A stretch of DNA of 64,000 nucleotides from Thermoflexaceae bacterium (GCA_015075555.1 JABTUD010000001.1:1302001-1366000); one strand, 5' to 3'; shown: positions 15,981 to 25,279, counted from the stretch's first letter. Numbers and translations are program-made. Notes: a model not told the origin generated them from the letters alone.

Positions 15981-18245
15981 GTGAGCAAGAAGATCGCGGA
16001 ACGAATTGATGGGTCCATGGCGGAGATGTTTCGCGTGCTCTATGAGGGCGCGCGCGACGCCGTCCTCCTCACAACCCCCGACGGCCGCGTGCTGCGCGCC
16101 AACCCGGCTGCCTGCCGCGTCTTCGAGATGACCGAAACCGAGATCTGCGCGGCCGGGCGCGCGGGCCTGGTTGACCCATCCGACCCGCGTCTCCCGGGTC
16201 TGCTGGCCGAACGGCAGCGCACGGGGCATGCCGAAGGCCTCCTCACGTTCCTCCGCAGAGGAGCCATTCCTTTCGAGGGCGAGCTGTGGTCGACCGTCTT
16301 CGAGGGCGAGGAGGGAGAAGCGCGAACCTGGATGGTGGTCCGCGACGTCTCCGCACGCATGCGCTTTGAGGACGAGGTTCGGCGGACCAGCGCTGTCCTC
16401 GCCGCGCAGGCCGAGGCCTCGCCGAACGGCATCGCCGTGTTCGACCCCTCAGGAGCGGTGGTCAACTACAACCGCCGCTTCCAGCGGATGTGGGGCCTCG
16501 ATGCCAGGATGATGGCGTCGGGCCGCGAGGCGATTGTCGCAAAGGTGCTGGAACTCGCGGGCGACACGGAAGAGGCCCGCGCAGTGGTCTCTTCTGCCCC
16601 TGCCCTTGATCTCGTCGCCGTGAGCGGTGAGATCCAGCTTCCCGATGGCACGGCGATCGTCTGCCATTCGGCGCCGCTCTGGGTGGAAGGCGCCCACCTT
16701 GGGAGCGCCTGGTTTCACCGGGACGTGACGGAGCTGCGGAAGGCCGAAGCGGAAGCGCGAACCACGGCGGCCATCCTTGCAGCCCTGTTCGAAGCCTCGC
16801 CCGAAGCGCTTGTCGTCACCGGACCGGACGGCCGCGTTATCGCCTACAACCGGCGCAGCCTGGAGATGTCGGGCCTGACGGACGACGACATGGCTGACAC
16901 GCCGGAGGCGCGGAGAGCCAGCCTCTCGGCCCTCACGACCGACCCGGAACGGACGCGTGCTCTCCTGGAACGGGAATCGGCAAATCCCAACCAGGCGCAT
17001 CACGTTGAGGCCGTCCTCGTGGATGGCAGGGTCATCGAGCAGCACGTGCGGCCCCTTGACCTTCCCCTGGGCCGCGGCCTGGCGTGGTTCTACCGCGACA
17101 TCACGGAGCAGAAACGGCTGATCGAAGCGGTGCGCGCCGGGGAGCAGCGCCTGCGCGACGTTCTCAACGCCGCCATCGATGGCATCGTCGGCATCGACGC
17201 GGGCGGCGTCATCCTCGCATCCAACCGGGCCGCCGACAGGATCTTCGGCTATGACGAGGGCGGCCTGGAAGGCCTGAACATCGCCGCGCTCATGCCTCCA
17301 CAGGAGGCGGCAGCGCACCCCATCCACGTCGGCCGCTACATCCGGACGGGGGAAGCGCACGTGATGGGCAGGGGACGTGAGGTCACAGGGCTGCGCCGCG
17401 ACGGAACCACCTTCCCGCTCGACCTCGCCATCAGCGAGGCGGGTGAAAGCGGAGGGATCCGCTTTGTGGGCGTTCTCCGCGATATCACCTCCCGCAAGCG
17501 CTCGGAAGAAGCGTTGATGGCCGCCCAGAAGGCCGAGAGCCTGGGCGTGCTTGCCGGGGGCATCGCCCACCAGCTCAACAACCTGCTCATGAGCATCATG
17601 GGCAACGCGGGCTTTGTTGCCATGCAGCTGGAGCCCGCCAGCCCGGCCAGCGAAGCTCTGCGCGACATCGAGCAGGCGTCAGAGCGGGCCGCATCGCTCA
17701 CGCGCGCCTTGCTCTCGTATTCGGGGGCCACTTCGGATGCCCCTGCCCCTACCGGCCTGTCGCTCCTGGCCGAAGAGGTCACGGGGCTGCTCCGGGCGCG
17801 CGCGCCGCAGGGCGTTTCCATTGTCACGGAGCTGGCGAGCGACCTGCCCATGGTGCAGCTCAATCCCGCGCGCGGCCGCGAATTGCTGACGCACCTGCTG
17901 GTGAATGCTTTCGAAGCCCTCGCCGAAGGCGGGGGTGAGGTGAGGGTGACGACCGGCGCATTGCAGGCCGCCCCGGGGTTGCCGGCGGGCGGTTTTCTGA
18001 TGGGCGAGCCACCCCGGGCAGGGAGTGTCATGCTCGAAATCGCGGACAATGGTCCCGGCATCGCGCCCTCGGCGCTTCCCCGGGTATTCGACCCATTCTT
18101 CAGCACTCGCTTTGTTGGCCGTGGCCTTGGGCTCGCCGCGGCGCTGGGCATCGTGCGCGCATCCGGTGGCGCTATCCACGTCGCCAGCGAGCCCGGCCGG
18201 GGCGCCGCGTTCACGGTCTTCCTCCCGGCGCTCCACGAAGGATAG
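15981..18245 (+). CDS. Multi-PAS soluble histidine kinase, about 754 aa
   Basis: No membrane segment. Four PAS-type units are visible, each starting with a short helix and a pattern like DAVLLTTPDGRVLRANPAA, ASPNGIAVFDPSGAVVNYN, ASPEALVVTGPDGRVIAYN or AAIDGIVGIDAGGVILASN. The kinase core has H-box GGIAHQLNNLLMSIMGNAG (His at about 530) and ATPase motifs NAFEALAEG, DNGPGIAP and GLGLAAALGIV, of the NtrB-like class. A GTG at 15975 is possible, but the GTG at 15981 has GAGG with 5-base spacing. No partner regulator is adjacent, so it is an orphan sensor, perhaps for redox or energy state. Confidence 0.88.
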   Translation: MSKKIAERIDGSMAEMFRVLYEGARDAVLLTTPDGRVLRANPAACRVFEMTETEICAAGRAGLVDPSDPRLPGLLAERQRTGHAEGLLTFLRRGAIPFEGELWSTVFEGEEGEARTWMVVRDVSARMRFEDEVRRTSAVLAAQAEASPNGIAVFDPSGAVVNYNRRFQRMWGLDARMMASGREAIVAKVLELAGDTEEARAVVSSAPALDLVAVSGEIQLPDGTAIVCHSAPLWVEGAHLGSAWFHRDVTELRKAEAEARTTAAILAALFEASPEALVVTGPDGRVIAYNRRSLEMSGLTDDDMADTPEARRASLSALTTDPERTRALLERESANPNQAHHVEAVLVDGRVIEQHVRPLDLPLGRGLAWFYRDITEQKRLIEAVRAGEQRLRDVLNAAIDGIVGIDAGGVILASNRAADRIFGYDEGGLEGLNIAALMPPQEAAAHPIHVGRYIRTGEAHVMGRGREVTGLRRDGTTFPLDLAISEAGESGGIRFVGVLRDITSRKRSEEALMAAQKAESLGVLAGGIAHQLNNLLMSIMGNAGFVAMQLEPASPASEALRDIEQASERAASLTRALLSYSGATSDAPAPTGLSLLAEEVTGLLRARAPQGVSIVTELASDLPMVQLNPARGRELLTHLLVNAFEALAEGGGEVRVTTGALQAAPGLPAGGFLMGEPPRAGSVMLEIADNGPGIAPSALPRVFDPFFSTRFVGRGLGLAAALGIVRASGGAIHVASEPGRGAAFTVFLPALHEG

Positions 18246-18272
18246 GTCCGTCACCGCGGCCCTCGCCGCGCG

Positions 18273-18278
18273 TATACT
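18273..18278 (+). promoter_or_regulatory. -10 hexamer TATACT upstream of the aldo/keto reductase
   Basis: TATACT lies 35 bases before the ATG at 18314 and directly after the kinase gene, so the reductase probably has its own promoter. No clear -35 is seen. Confidence 0.4.
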
Positions 18279-18313
18279 TGCGCAACCTGAAAACTCCTCT
18301 CCAGGTGGGGCAC

Positions 18314-19249
18314 ATGGAATTCCGGCATCTTGGGCGTTCAGGGCTGCAGGTCTCGGTGGTGGGCGTCGGATGCAACAACTTTGGCCGCCGCATCGATGCA
18401 GAGCAGGCGCGGGCCGTGGTCGACCGCGCCCTCGAGCTGGGCGTCAACTTCTTCGATACGGCGAATGTCTACGGCGCCGGGCAGAGCGAGGAGTACCTGG
18501 GCAGCGCCCTCCAGGGACGCCGGCAGGGCGTGGTAATCGCTACGAAGTTCGGCATGCGCATGGGCGATGGGCCGATGGAGAGCGGGGGCTCCCGCCGGCA
18601 CCTGCTCGCTTCGGTCGAAGGCAGCCTGCGCCGCCTGGGAACGGACTACATCGACCTCCTGCAGTTCCACACTCCCGACCCCCGCACGCCCATTGATGAG
18701 ACCCTCCGCGCACTCGATGACCTGGTGCGCGCGGGCAAGGTGCGCTACATCGGCCACTCCAATTTCGCGGCCTGGCAGGCAGCCGAGGCGCACTTCGTTG
18801 CCCGGGCAGGGAACCTCACGCCATTCGTTTCGGCCCAGAACGAATACAACCTGCTCGACCGCCGCATCGAGCGTGAGCTTGTCCCGGCCTGCCGGGCCTA
18901 CGGGGTCAGCATCCTGCCCTACTTCCCGCTGGCGAGCGGGTTCCTCACCGGCAAGTACCGGCCCGGTGAATCCGCGCCTCCCGGCACGCGCCTGGCGGGC
19001 GCCGGGCCTCTTGCCGACCGCATTCTCAACGAGAAGAACTTCAGCACCCTGCAACGGCTTGAGGCGATCGCCGCGGCGCGCGATCGGAGCGTGCTTGAGC
19101 TCGCGATTGGCTGGCTCGCGAGCCAGGCCCACGTTGCCAGCGTGATTGCCGGCGCCACGCGGCCAGAGCAGGTCGAGCAGAACGTCGCCGCCGCTGGCTG
19201 GACGCTCACCCCCGAGGAGCTGGCCGAGGCTGACCTGGCCACCGCCTGA
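18314..19249 (+). CDS. Aldo/keto reductase, 311 aa
   Basis: A complete AKR TIM barrel of the YghZ/AKR class. The catalytic tetrad is visible as Asp and Tyr in DTANVYGAGQSE, Lys in ATKFG and His in QFHTPDP. The cofactor region has PYFPLASGFLTGKY and VIAGATRPEQVEQNV for NADPH binding. It probably reduces small aldehydes or ketones; the substrate is unknown. The chosen ATG gives the normal N-terminus MEFRHLGRSGLQVS. It is convergent with the SDR gene, sharing a hairpin. Confidence 0.88.
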   Translation: MEFRHLGRSGLQVSVVGVGCNNFGRRIDAEQARAVVDRALELGVNFFDTANVYGAGQSEEYLGSALQGRRQGVVIATKFGMRMGDGPMESGGSRRHLLASVEGSLRRLGTDYIDLLQFHTPDPRTPIDETLRALDDLVRAGKVRYIGHSNFAAWQAAEAHFVARAGNLTPFVSAQNEYNLLDRRIERELVPACRAYGVSILPYFPLASGFLTGKYRPGESAPPGTRLAGAGPLADRILNEKNFSTLQRLEAIAAARDRSVLELAIGWLASQAHVASVIAGATRPEQVEQNVAAAGWTLTPEELAEADLATA

Positions 19250-19254
19250 AGGCC

Positions 19255-19285
19255 GGGGCCGACCGCTACCGCAACGATCGGCCCC
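19255..19285. terminator. Hairpin between convergent reductase genes
   Basis: GGGGCCGA (19255-19262) pairs with TCGGCCCC (19278-19285), an 8-base GC stem with a 15-base loop. It spans the end of the SDR coding region and could serve both converging transcripts; no T-run follows. Confidence 0.35.
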
Positions 19286-20021
19286 CATCGACCACAATGA
19301 TGCTGCCGGTGGTATAGGCGCTGGCCTCACTCGCCAGGTAGAGTGCTGCTCCCACCACGTCGTGCGGGGTGGCCAGGCGCCCCATCGGGATCTCGGCCAG
19401 CAGGCGCTCTCCATGGCGGCTCGCGAAGAGACCGCTCGTGAAGTCGGTGTCTACCCAGCCGGGGGCGATAGCATTCACGCGCACGCCCCGGCCGGCCCAC
19501 TCGAGCGCGAGTGCCCGCGTCAGCTGGTGGATGGCGGCCTTGGTGGCCGAGTAGACGCCCAGCCGATCCAGGGGCACGATGCCGCCGACTGAGCTGATGT
19601 TGATGATGCTGGCGCCCCGTCCCGATTCGAACAGGCGGCGTGCCAGCTCAACGCAGTTGAAGTAGACGCCCCTCAGGTTGATATCCACCACCTGGTCCCA
19701 CTCCTCCACCGTTACTTCCTCGGCACGCTTGTAGTAGGGGCTGATACCGGCGTTGTTCACGAGGATATCGATCGGTCCGAGCCGCCATGCCTCATCCATG
19801 AGGCACGCGATGCTGGCGGGGTCGGCGTTATCGCACTGCTTGGCGATGGCGTTTGGACCAAGCGCGGCGGCGGCGGAGGTGAGCGCATCCTCGCCGCGGG
19901 CGGTGAGAATGACTCGCGCCCCGGCCCCCACAAAGGCCTTCGCAATGGCGTAGCCGATACCGCGGGAGCTGCCGGTCACCACGGCAGTCCTGCCTGCCAG
20001 TGAGAACATGTCAATGGACAT
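19266..20021 (-). CDS. Short-chain dehydrogenase/reductase, 251 aa
   Basis: Classical SDR: cofactor motif TGSSRGIGYAIA, LVNNAGIS, catalytic Ser in NISSVGG and YSATK with Tyr-x-x-x-Lys, then APGWVDTDFT. The length is typical. The basic residue in TGSSRGIG hints at NADP preference, with FabG/gluconate 5-dehydrogenase-like enzymes as closest general relatives. It has no Shine-Dalgarno; TACACT lies six bases before the ATG. Confidence 0.88.
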   Translation of the reverse strand: MSIDMFSLAGRTAVVTGSSRGIGYAIAKAFVGAGARVILTARGEDALTSAAAALGPNAIAKQCDNADPASIACLMDEAWRLGPIDILVNNAGISPYYKRAEEVTVEEWDQVVDINLRGVYFNCVELARRLFESGRGASIINISSVGGIVPLDRLGVYSATKAAIHQLTRALALEWAGRGVRVNAIAPGWVDTDFTSGLFASRHGERLLAEIPMGRLATPHDVVGAALYLASEASAYTTGSIIVVDGGRSLR

Positions 20022-20027
20022 GCCCCG

Positions 20028-20033
20028 AGTGTA
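20028..20033 (-). promoter_or_regulatory. -10 hexamer TACACT, leaderless start of the SDR gene
   Basis: TACACT then CGGGGC then ATG on the minus strand, the same six-base spacing seen at other genes without a ribosome site. Confidence 0.45.
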
Positions 20034-20201
20034 GATGGAGTTGCACCCCCGGTGCAGCGCCCGTGCTCATCCGGGCTACCGGCGGGGCGGCGCCCGCGCG
20101 ACAACGGGTCGTTGGTCCGGCATCAGCGGGCCCCCTGGACCCTCTGTTGTTTCGCCAGAGACGAGCACACTCCTGCCTGGAAGCAGTCGCCGGAGAGAAC
20201 C

Positions 20202-20414
20202 GTGAACGAGGTCGGACCCATGCGAAGCAAACCCTCGGCGCCTGGAGCGCCATCCGTTCGCGGGCGTGCAAGCGTCAGGCTCATTTGCGCCTGGTGCAGC
20301 GCCATTATCAAAGATGGCCCTGGGCCGGTCTCGCACGGGATCTGCGGCCCCTGCTCCAGGTCGTTCGAAGACCTCACTCCTGTTAGCGCATCGCGTCGCG
20401 CCCCTCCGATTTGA
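20202..20414 (+). CDS. Small zinc-ribbon protein, 70 aa
   Basis: A GTG at 20202 follows GGAGAG with proper spacing; an ATG at 20220 is a second option. The C-terminal half contains ICAWCSAIIKDG and HGICGPCSRSFE, two CxxC pairs about 22 residues apart. This closely resembles the zinc-finger tails found at the C-terminus of some response regulators and sensor proteins (CSWCK with SHGICPEC). Here it stands alone. Its stop overlaps a possible TTG start of the kinase gene that follows, so the two are likely co-expressed. Confidence 0.6.
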   Translation: MNEVGPMRSKPSAPGAPSVRGRASVRLICAWCSAIIKDGPGPVSHGICGPCSRSFEDLTPVSASRRAPPI

Positions 20415-20467
20415 CAGTCCCTCCGGTCGCGTCGAGCATCGGGGAATCCAGGATCGAGGTCGCACCC

Positions 20468-21565
20468 GTGCTCGCTGTTCCGTCCAACATGAACGAGATC
20501 ACCCCGGCATGGCTCACGGAGGCGCTGCGCGCTGGAGGGCACCTCGAAGAGGCTTCGGTGGTTGAAATACGGTCCACTCCTATCGGCGAGGGCGCCGGCT
20601 TCCTCGGCGAGCTGCGCCGCATGGAGCTTGTCTACGACGGCCGCGCAGATGGCGCCCCGGCCTCGCTCATCGCCAAGCTTCCCACTGCCTTCCCCGAAGC
20701 TCGCGCCGTGGGGATGCAGTTCCGCTACTACGAACGCGAGAACCGCTTCTACGAAGATGTTGCCCCCCAGATCAGCCTGCGCATCCCCCGCGCCTACTAC
20801 ACCGGCACGGACACCGCTGCCGGCAACTTCGCCCTCCTGCTTGAAGACCTGTCCGGCGTAGCCCGCCTCGGCGACCAGCTGGAAGCGTGCGACATCCTGA
20901 CGGCGGAGCTGGTGGTGCGCGAATTGGCCCGCTTTCACGCCGCCTGGTGGAACCACCCGATGGTCGAAAGCCTCGACTGGATGCCCCGCGTCAACGACCC
21001 GGTCCAGCTCTATGCGGGCCAGCTCTACCGGGAAGCATGGCCCGCATTCGTCCAGACCTGGGGCGGTATCCTGCCGCCGGCCCTGCTCGAACCGGGTGAG
21101 AGGCTCGGCCCTGCATGGACCGATGTGATGAACGACTTCGCCACGCGAGACCAGTTCATCTCCCACACCGACTTCCGGCTGGACAACATGCTCTTCGGCG
21201 AGCCGGGCAGCGAAACGGAGCTCATCGTCATCGACTGGCAGCTCTCCGTCCGCGGCGGCGGCCTTTACGACCTCGGCTACTTCGTCAGCCAGAGCCTGCC
21301 GATCGAGTTGCGCCGCAGGCATGAACGCGACCTCATCCGCCTCTACCACGAAACGCTCACCGCCTGTGGGGTCACCAACTACCCGTTTGAGCGCTGTTGG
21401 GACGACTACCGCATCGCCGTACTCGTCGCGCTCGTCATTCCCGTCAGTGCCGTCGTCAACACCGACCTTTCGAACCCGCGCGGCGCCGCTGTCATGAAAG
21501 AGATCATGGTTCGCAGCACCGCCGCCGTGGTTGATCTCAACGCCGGCGAGCTGCTGCCGTCATGA
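20468..21565 (+). CDS. Aminoglycoside phosphotransferase/ecdysteroid-kinase-like protein, about 365 aa
   Basis: The kinase-like fold shows FLGELRRMELVYDG and SLIAKLPTAFPEA with the ATP-binding Lys, the Brenner-type motif SHTDFRLDNMLFG (usually HxDxxxxN) and DWQ as the metal-binding Asp. Family members phosphorylate small hydroxylated compounds; many in Actinobacteria and Chloroflexota are linked to acyl-CoA metabolism, substrate unknown. The GTG at 20468 follows GAGGTC; the frame also allows TTG at 20411 (overlapping the zinc-ribbon stop) or ATG at 20489. Confidence 0.78.
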   Translation: MLAVPSNMNEITPAWLTEALRAGGHLEEASVVEIRSTPIGEGAGFLGELRRMELVYDGRADGAPASLIAKLPTAFPEARAVGMQFRYYERENRFYEDVAPQISLRIPRAYYTGTDTAAGNFALLLEDLSGVARLGDQLEACDILTAELVVRELARFHAAWWNHPMVESLDWMPRVNDPVQLYAGQLYREAWPAFVQTWGGILPPALLEPGERLGPAWTDVMNDFATRDQFISHTDFRLDNMLFGEPGSETELIVIDWQLSVRGGGLYDLGYFVSQSLPIELRRRHERDLIRLYHETLTACGVTNYPFERCWDDYRIAVLVALVIPVSAVVNTDLSNPRGAAVMKEIMVRSTAAVVDLNAGELLPS

Positions 21566-21604
21566 CGTCATGACCTGTCGCACCCGGCGGCGAGCGTGAG
21601 GGCC

Positions 21605-22279
21605 ATGCCCAGGACTGCCCTGCTGATTGGGGCCTTGCTCGCCTGCTTCGGAAGCGCTGCCTGCGAATCCGGGGGTGGCTCCCCGGTTCCTCTCCCCCCT
21701 TGCGACTGGTCGAAACTGGTGCGCGTGGTCGATGGCGACACGATTGTGGTGCGCCTGGCGGGCGAGGAGGAGACGGTCCGCTACATTGGCGTCGACACGC
21801 CGGAAACCTCCCACCCCACCCGGGGTGTTGAGCCGTTCGGGCCCGAGGCCACGGCGGCCAACCGCGCACTGGTGGAAGGACGCCGCCTTTGCCTGGAGCG
21901 CGACATCACCAACCGCGACCGGTACGGGCGGCTGCTGCGCTATGTCTGGCGCGAAGATGGCACGTTGATCAACGAAGCCCTGCTCGCGCAGGGCATGGCC
22001 CAGGTCGTGACCTACCCCCCGGACGTGAAGTACGTCGAGTCGCGCTTCATCCCCGCCCAGGCAGAAGCTCGCAACGCCGGGCTCGGAATCTGGGCCGATT
22101 GGACCCCGGGAGCAACGGCAACCGAAGCAGCCTGCTTCCGGCCGGGCGAGAATGCGTGCGACTGCGGGGACTTTGCCACCCGCGCTTCGGCCCAGGCGTT
22201 TCACGATACGCACGATCCCGACGACCTGAACCGCCTCGATGTCGACGGCGACGGGCTGGTCTGCGAATCTCTGCCCTGA
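21605..22279 (+). CDS. Thermonuclease-family lipoprotein with C-terminal Ca-binding (Excalibur-like) domain, 224 aa
   Basis: Signal segment and lipobox GSAAC (Cys near 21) predict a surface lipoprotein. The SNase domain (about 35-165) has VVDGDTI, VRYIGVDTPET, and CLERDITNRDRYGRLLRYV with the catalytic Arg/Glu pattern. The last 45 residues, with DCGDFATRASAQAFHD and DVDGDGLVCESLP, match an Excalibur-type calcium-binding domain often fused to SNase. It probably degrades extracellular nucleic acids. The ATG has GAGGGCC upstream. Confidence 0.88.
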   Translation: MPRTALLIGALLACFGSAACESGGGSPVPLPPCDWSKLVRVVDGDTIVVRLAGEEETVRYIGVDTPETSHPTRGVEPFGPEATAANRALVEGRRLCLERDITNRDRYGRLLRYVWREDGTLINEALLAQGMAQVVTYPPDVKYVESRFIPAQAEARNAGLGIWADWTPGATATEAACFRPGENACDCGDFATRASAQAFHDTHDPDDLNRLDVDGDGLVCESLP

Positions 22280-22364
22280 ATCGGCAGAAGGGGAACCATC
22301 GCGTCATGAGCTGACGCCTCGGCCGGGCAAGCTCGCCGCCAAACAGCAAGAGAGGAACCGGCGC

Positions 22365-23087
22365 TTGGCAAAGTCGCAATTGGAACAGCAGCTTCGAGAG
22401 CTTGATCAGCTGAAGCGGCGCGGTGTCATCACAGAGGAAGAGTACGAAGTGCGGCGAGCGGCGGTGCTGGCTTCGCCCGAGGCGGCGGTTGCAGTCAAGG
22501 AGGGCGGGTCGGCAGCGAAGGGGATCTTCAAGTGGGGCTTCTTCGGCTGCCTTGGGATCATTGGCGCGGTGGTGATGTTCGTGGTGGTGATCGTGGTCCT
22601 GCTGGCGGCAGCGGGCAGTGATGACGACGATACCCCCGGTGTTCCCGGTGCAGTGGGGACGAACAAGGGCGACGTCCACGTCGCGCTCGAAGTGGGCGCC
22701 TCGGGCGAGATCGCGCCCGAAGGCAACAGGGAGAAGCGCGTGAAGATCACCATTCTCCAGGTCGTTGACGGGGCGAAGGCGTCGAACCAGTTCGAGCAGC
22801 CGCCGGAGGGTAAGAAGTGGTGGGGCGCCGAGGTGGTGGTCGAAAACGTGGGCACCAAAGAAGTCACATCGGTGGACTGGAAGCTGCGCGATTCGGCCGA
22901 CGGCGAGCACGATCGCTCGCTCGTTTACAGCGCCGGTGACAGCCTGAAGCCGCTCTTTGATCTCACCCCGGGAGGGAAGACGCAGGGCTGGATCTTCTTC
23001 GAAATCCCACAGACGACCACTGCAAAGTGGCTCCGCGCCGACCCGAACATGTTCCTGAAGAACGATCTTTACTTCGACGCGAAGTAG
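22365..23087 (+). CDS. SHOCT-domain, single-pass membrane protein with extracytoplasmic beta domain, 240 aa
   Basis: The TTG at 22365 is preceded by GAGAGGAA and gives MAKSQLEQQLRELDQLKRRG. Residues about 1-35 are a SHOCT motif (LKRRGVITEEEYEVRRAAVL). A transmembrane helix follows near 57-82, then an acidic linker and a beta-rich DUF4352-like domain with KKWWGAEVVVENVGTKEVTS. SHOCT segments mediate oligomerisation; DUF4352 domains are secreted, immunoglobulin-like, of unknown function. The frame is open further upstream, but residues there overlap the nuclease gene and look non-coding. Confidence 0.7.
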   Translation: MAKSQLEQQLRELDQLKRRGVITEEEYEVRRAAVLASPEAAVAVKEGGSAAKGIFKWGFFGCLGIIGAVVMFVVVIVVLLAAAGSDDDDTPGVPGAVGTNKGDVHVALEVGASGEIAPEGNREKRVKITILQVVDGAKASNQFEQPPEGKKWWGAEVVVENVGTKEVTSVDWKLRDSADGEHDRSLVYSAGDSLKPLFDLTPGGKTQGWIFFEIPQTTTAKWLRADPNMFLKNDLYFDAK

Positions 23088-23114
23088 GAGCGGACCGCGC
23101 ATGCGGGGCGGCGG

Positions 23115-23993
23115 CTACCCGGCAGCCGCTGCCCCTTCCTTCTCCTTCTCCCTGTCCTTCCCCTCCTGGCGCGGCGGGCGGCGAATACTCCAGCGGCGGA
23201 AGCGTTCCTCGATCGGCTTCTGCCCTTCGCGCTCCACCTGCTCCTCGCGCATCTTGAGGAAGTCGCCCTTCTGGCGGTTGCCAATCTGGCTGGCGTGGCA
23301 AAGGATTGCGTCCACCTTCGTCATCCAGTGGTCGGTGATATCGACAACGTAGTCGGGGTTGTCCGTCCCAGCGAGCAGCACCTCGTTCACCTGGTGGGCG
23401 GCCAGCCCATCCTCCTCATCGCGCGGGTAGAAGAGGCGGTCGCGCACGAGCGGGTAGATGGCATCGGCGGTCACCGTGCCCACGTTGCGGTGGTCACGGT
23501 GGTTGAAGGTGTGGCGAAACCCATCCCAGGTGATGACGACTTCGGGACGGCAGAGGCGCAGCAGCCGCACCACCTGGCCCCGCAGCTCATGCTCATCGAC
23601 GGTGAAGCCATCGGGGTAGCCCAGGAAGATGCACTCCCGCACTCCCAGCACCCGGCACGCCGCGCGCTGCTCCTCCTCCCTGATGGCTGCCAGCTTCTCG
23701 GGGTGCATCGATTCGTCGTGTGTGCCCTTGTCGCCGCTTGTCACCACCACGTAGGTCACGTCCCAGCCTTCGGCGCACCACTTCGCGACGGTTCCTCCAC
23801 AAAGGAATTCCGCATCATCGGGATGGGCCATGATGACCATGGCGCGCGACGGGCCGGTAATGGGTGGCGGCGGTTCGGGCGGTGCGGCGCCAGTAGCTGT
23901 AATTACCGGGCGAGCGGCCGCGGCCTCCTCCTTCCCGCGGTGAAGGAGCTCTTTGAGCCTCTCCCGTTTCTTCCCCTTGCCGTTCTTGCCCAT
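23115..23993 (-). CDS. PIG-L/LmbE-family deacetylase, 292 aa
   Basis: The core (about 50-225) has the zinc motif AHPDDAEFLCGG, with His and Asp ligands, and the later NHRDHRNVG supplying the third ligand. These enzymes remove acetyl groups from N-acetylglucosamine on lipids or small thiols (MshB, BshB, PIG-L). N- and C-terminal extensions are strongly charged and low-complexity. It follows the GT4 gene by 14 bases, and that pairing resembles MshA/MshB or BshA/BshB. The glycoconjugate it acts on is unknown. Confidence 0.85.
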   Translation of the reverse strand: MGKNGKGKKRERLKELLHRGKEEAAAARPVITATGAAPPEPPPPITGPSRAMVIMAHPDDAEFLCGGTVAKWCAEGWDVTYVVVTSGDKGTHDESMHPEKLAAIREEEQRAACRVLGVRECIFLGYPDGFTVDEHELRGQVVRLLRLCRPEVVITWDGFRHTFNHRDHRNVGTVTADAIYPLVRDRLFYPRDEEDGLAAHQVNEVLLAGTDNPDYVVDITDHWMTKVDAILCHASQIGNRQKGDFLKMREEQVEREGQKPIEERFRRWSIRRPPRQEGKDREKEKEGAAAAG

Positions 23994-24007
23994 TGCGAAA
24001 GCCCTTC

Positions 24008-25279
24008 CTAGCGCAGTCCCCCCGCCAGTACGGCGGCCTCGTACACTTCGGCGCCAAACCCGCCTTCAACCTCGCGCGCGCGGTAGTCGGCCAGCGCCTG
24101 GTCGTAGACGGCGCCCACGCGTAGGGCCACGCTCTCCCAGCGGAAGCGCTCGACCGAGCGCCGCGCGGCGGCGCTGAAGTTCGCCCGCAGCTCCGGGTTG
24201 TGCAGCAGAACCTCCAGCTTCTCCGCGAACGGTCCCGGGCAGCGCCAGGGGATGAGATAGCCCGTCACGCCGTCGATCACGGTCGAGACCAGTCCCCCGA
24301 CGCGCGAGGCGACCACCGGCGTCCCGCAGGCCATCGCCTCGACCGCCACGAGGCCGAAGCTCTCGTAGTAGCTTGGAACCACGCAGACGTCCGCCGCCGA
24401 GTAGTAGACCGGCAGCTCATCATGGGGAACGGCGCCCACGAAGCGCACATTGGCGGCAAGCCCCGCCTCGGCCGCCTGTGCCTGGAGCTCTGCCTTCAGG
24501 TCCGCGGCGCGCTCATCTCCGCCAACCACGAGCAGTGTGAAGTCCCGCCTGTCGAGCTCGGCCAGCGCCTGGATGAGGATGTCCACGCCCTTCAGCTTCT
24601 CCAGACGCCCCACCCACAACAGCACGGGGCCAGACGGGTCGACCCCGAGCTGGCGGCGGCACGATCGCTGGTCATGAGGCCGGAAGAGGTTGATATCAAC
24701 CCCGCACGGGATAGTGTGCATCTGCGCTTCCCGGGCGCCGTAGTAGCGGGCGAGAAGCTGCCGCTCGTGGCTGCTGGCGGTGATGATGGCTGTCGCCCGC
24801 CGGGCGATTGCACGCTCATGGCGGATGCGCCGGGCCGGTTCGTGCTCGCTGATGCGGGCCCGGTTCTTCACCTCGCCCAGCGTGTGGAACATGACCACGT
24901 GCGGGACGCGCAGGTGCCGGGCGATGGCCCTTGCCGCCCAGGCGCTCTGCCAGTAGTGGCTGTGGATGACGTCGTAGCCGCGGCCCTCGCTGTGGGTGAA
25001 GCGGCGCATGTCGCGCGCGAAATCTGGCAGGCAGGCTACGATCTCCTCCTTTTCAACCGGTTCGGGAGGCCCGGCATCGAGCCGTACCAGGCGGAGGTTC
25101 GGTGCCACGCGTTCGACGCGCGGAAGGTCGCCGTCGCGCCGCGTGAATATGTCCACTTCGTAGCCGAGCCTCGCCAGCTCGCGCGAGAGCTCCAGTACGT
25201 AGACGTTCATTCCCCCTGTCTCGCGACCGCCGAGAGGTGCGAGCGGGCTGGTGTGCGCCGAGACCTGGGCTATCCGCAT
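24008..25279 (-). CDS. GT4-family glycosyltransferase, MshA-like, 423 aa
   Basis: The N-terminal half begins MRIAQVSAHTSPLAPLGGRE and continues TGGMNVYVLELSRELARLGY, nearly the MshA pattern. The C-terminal GT-B half has LLWVGRLEKLKGVDILIQAL, the nucleotide-sugar motif ESFGLVAVEAMACGTPVV and the E-x7-E pair. MshA transfers GlcNAc to inositol phosphate; sucrose-phosphate synthase-like GT4 enzymes share much of this sequence, so the acceptor is uncertain. GAGGAG lies 11 bases before the ATG. It is coupled with the LmbE deacetylase gene. Confidence 0.85.
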   Translation of the reverse strand: MRIAQVSAHTSPLAPLGGRETGGMNVYVLELSRELARLGYEVDIFTRRDGDLPRVERVAPNLRLVRLDAGPPEPVEKEEIVACLPDFARDMRRFTHSEGRGYDVIHSHYWQSAWAARAIARHLRVPHVVMFHTLGEVKNRARISEHEPARRIRHERAIARRATAIITASSHERQLLARYYGAREAQMHTIPCGVDINLFRPHDQRSCRRQLGVDPSGPVLLWVGRLEKLKGVDILIQALAELDRRDFTLLVVGGDERAADLKAELQAQAAEAGLAANVRFVGAVPHDELPVYYSAADVCVVPSYYESFGLVAVEAMACGTPVVASRVGGLVSTVIDGVTGYLIPWRCPGPFAEKLEVLLHNPELRANFSAAARRSVERFRWESVALRVGAVYDQALADYRAREVEGGFGAEVYEAAVLAGGLR

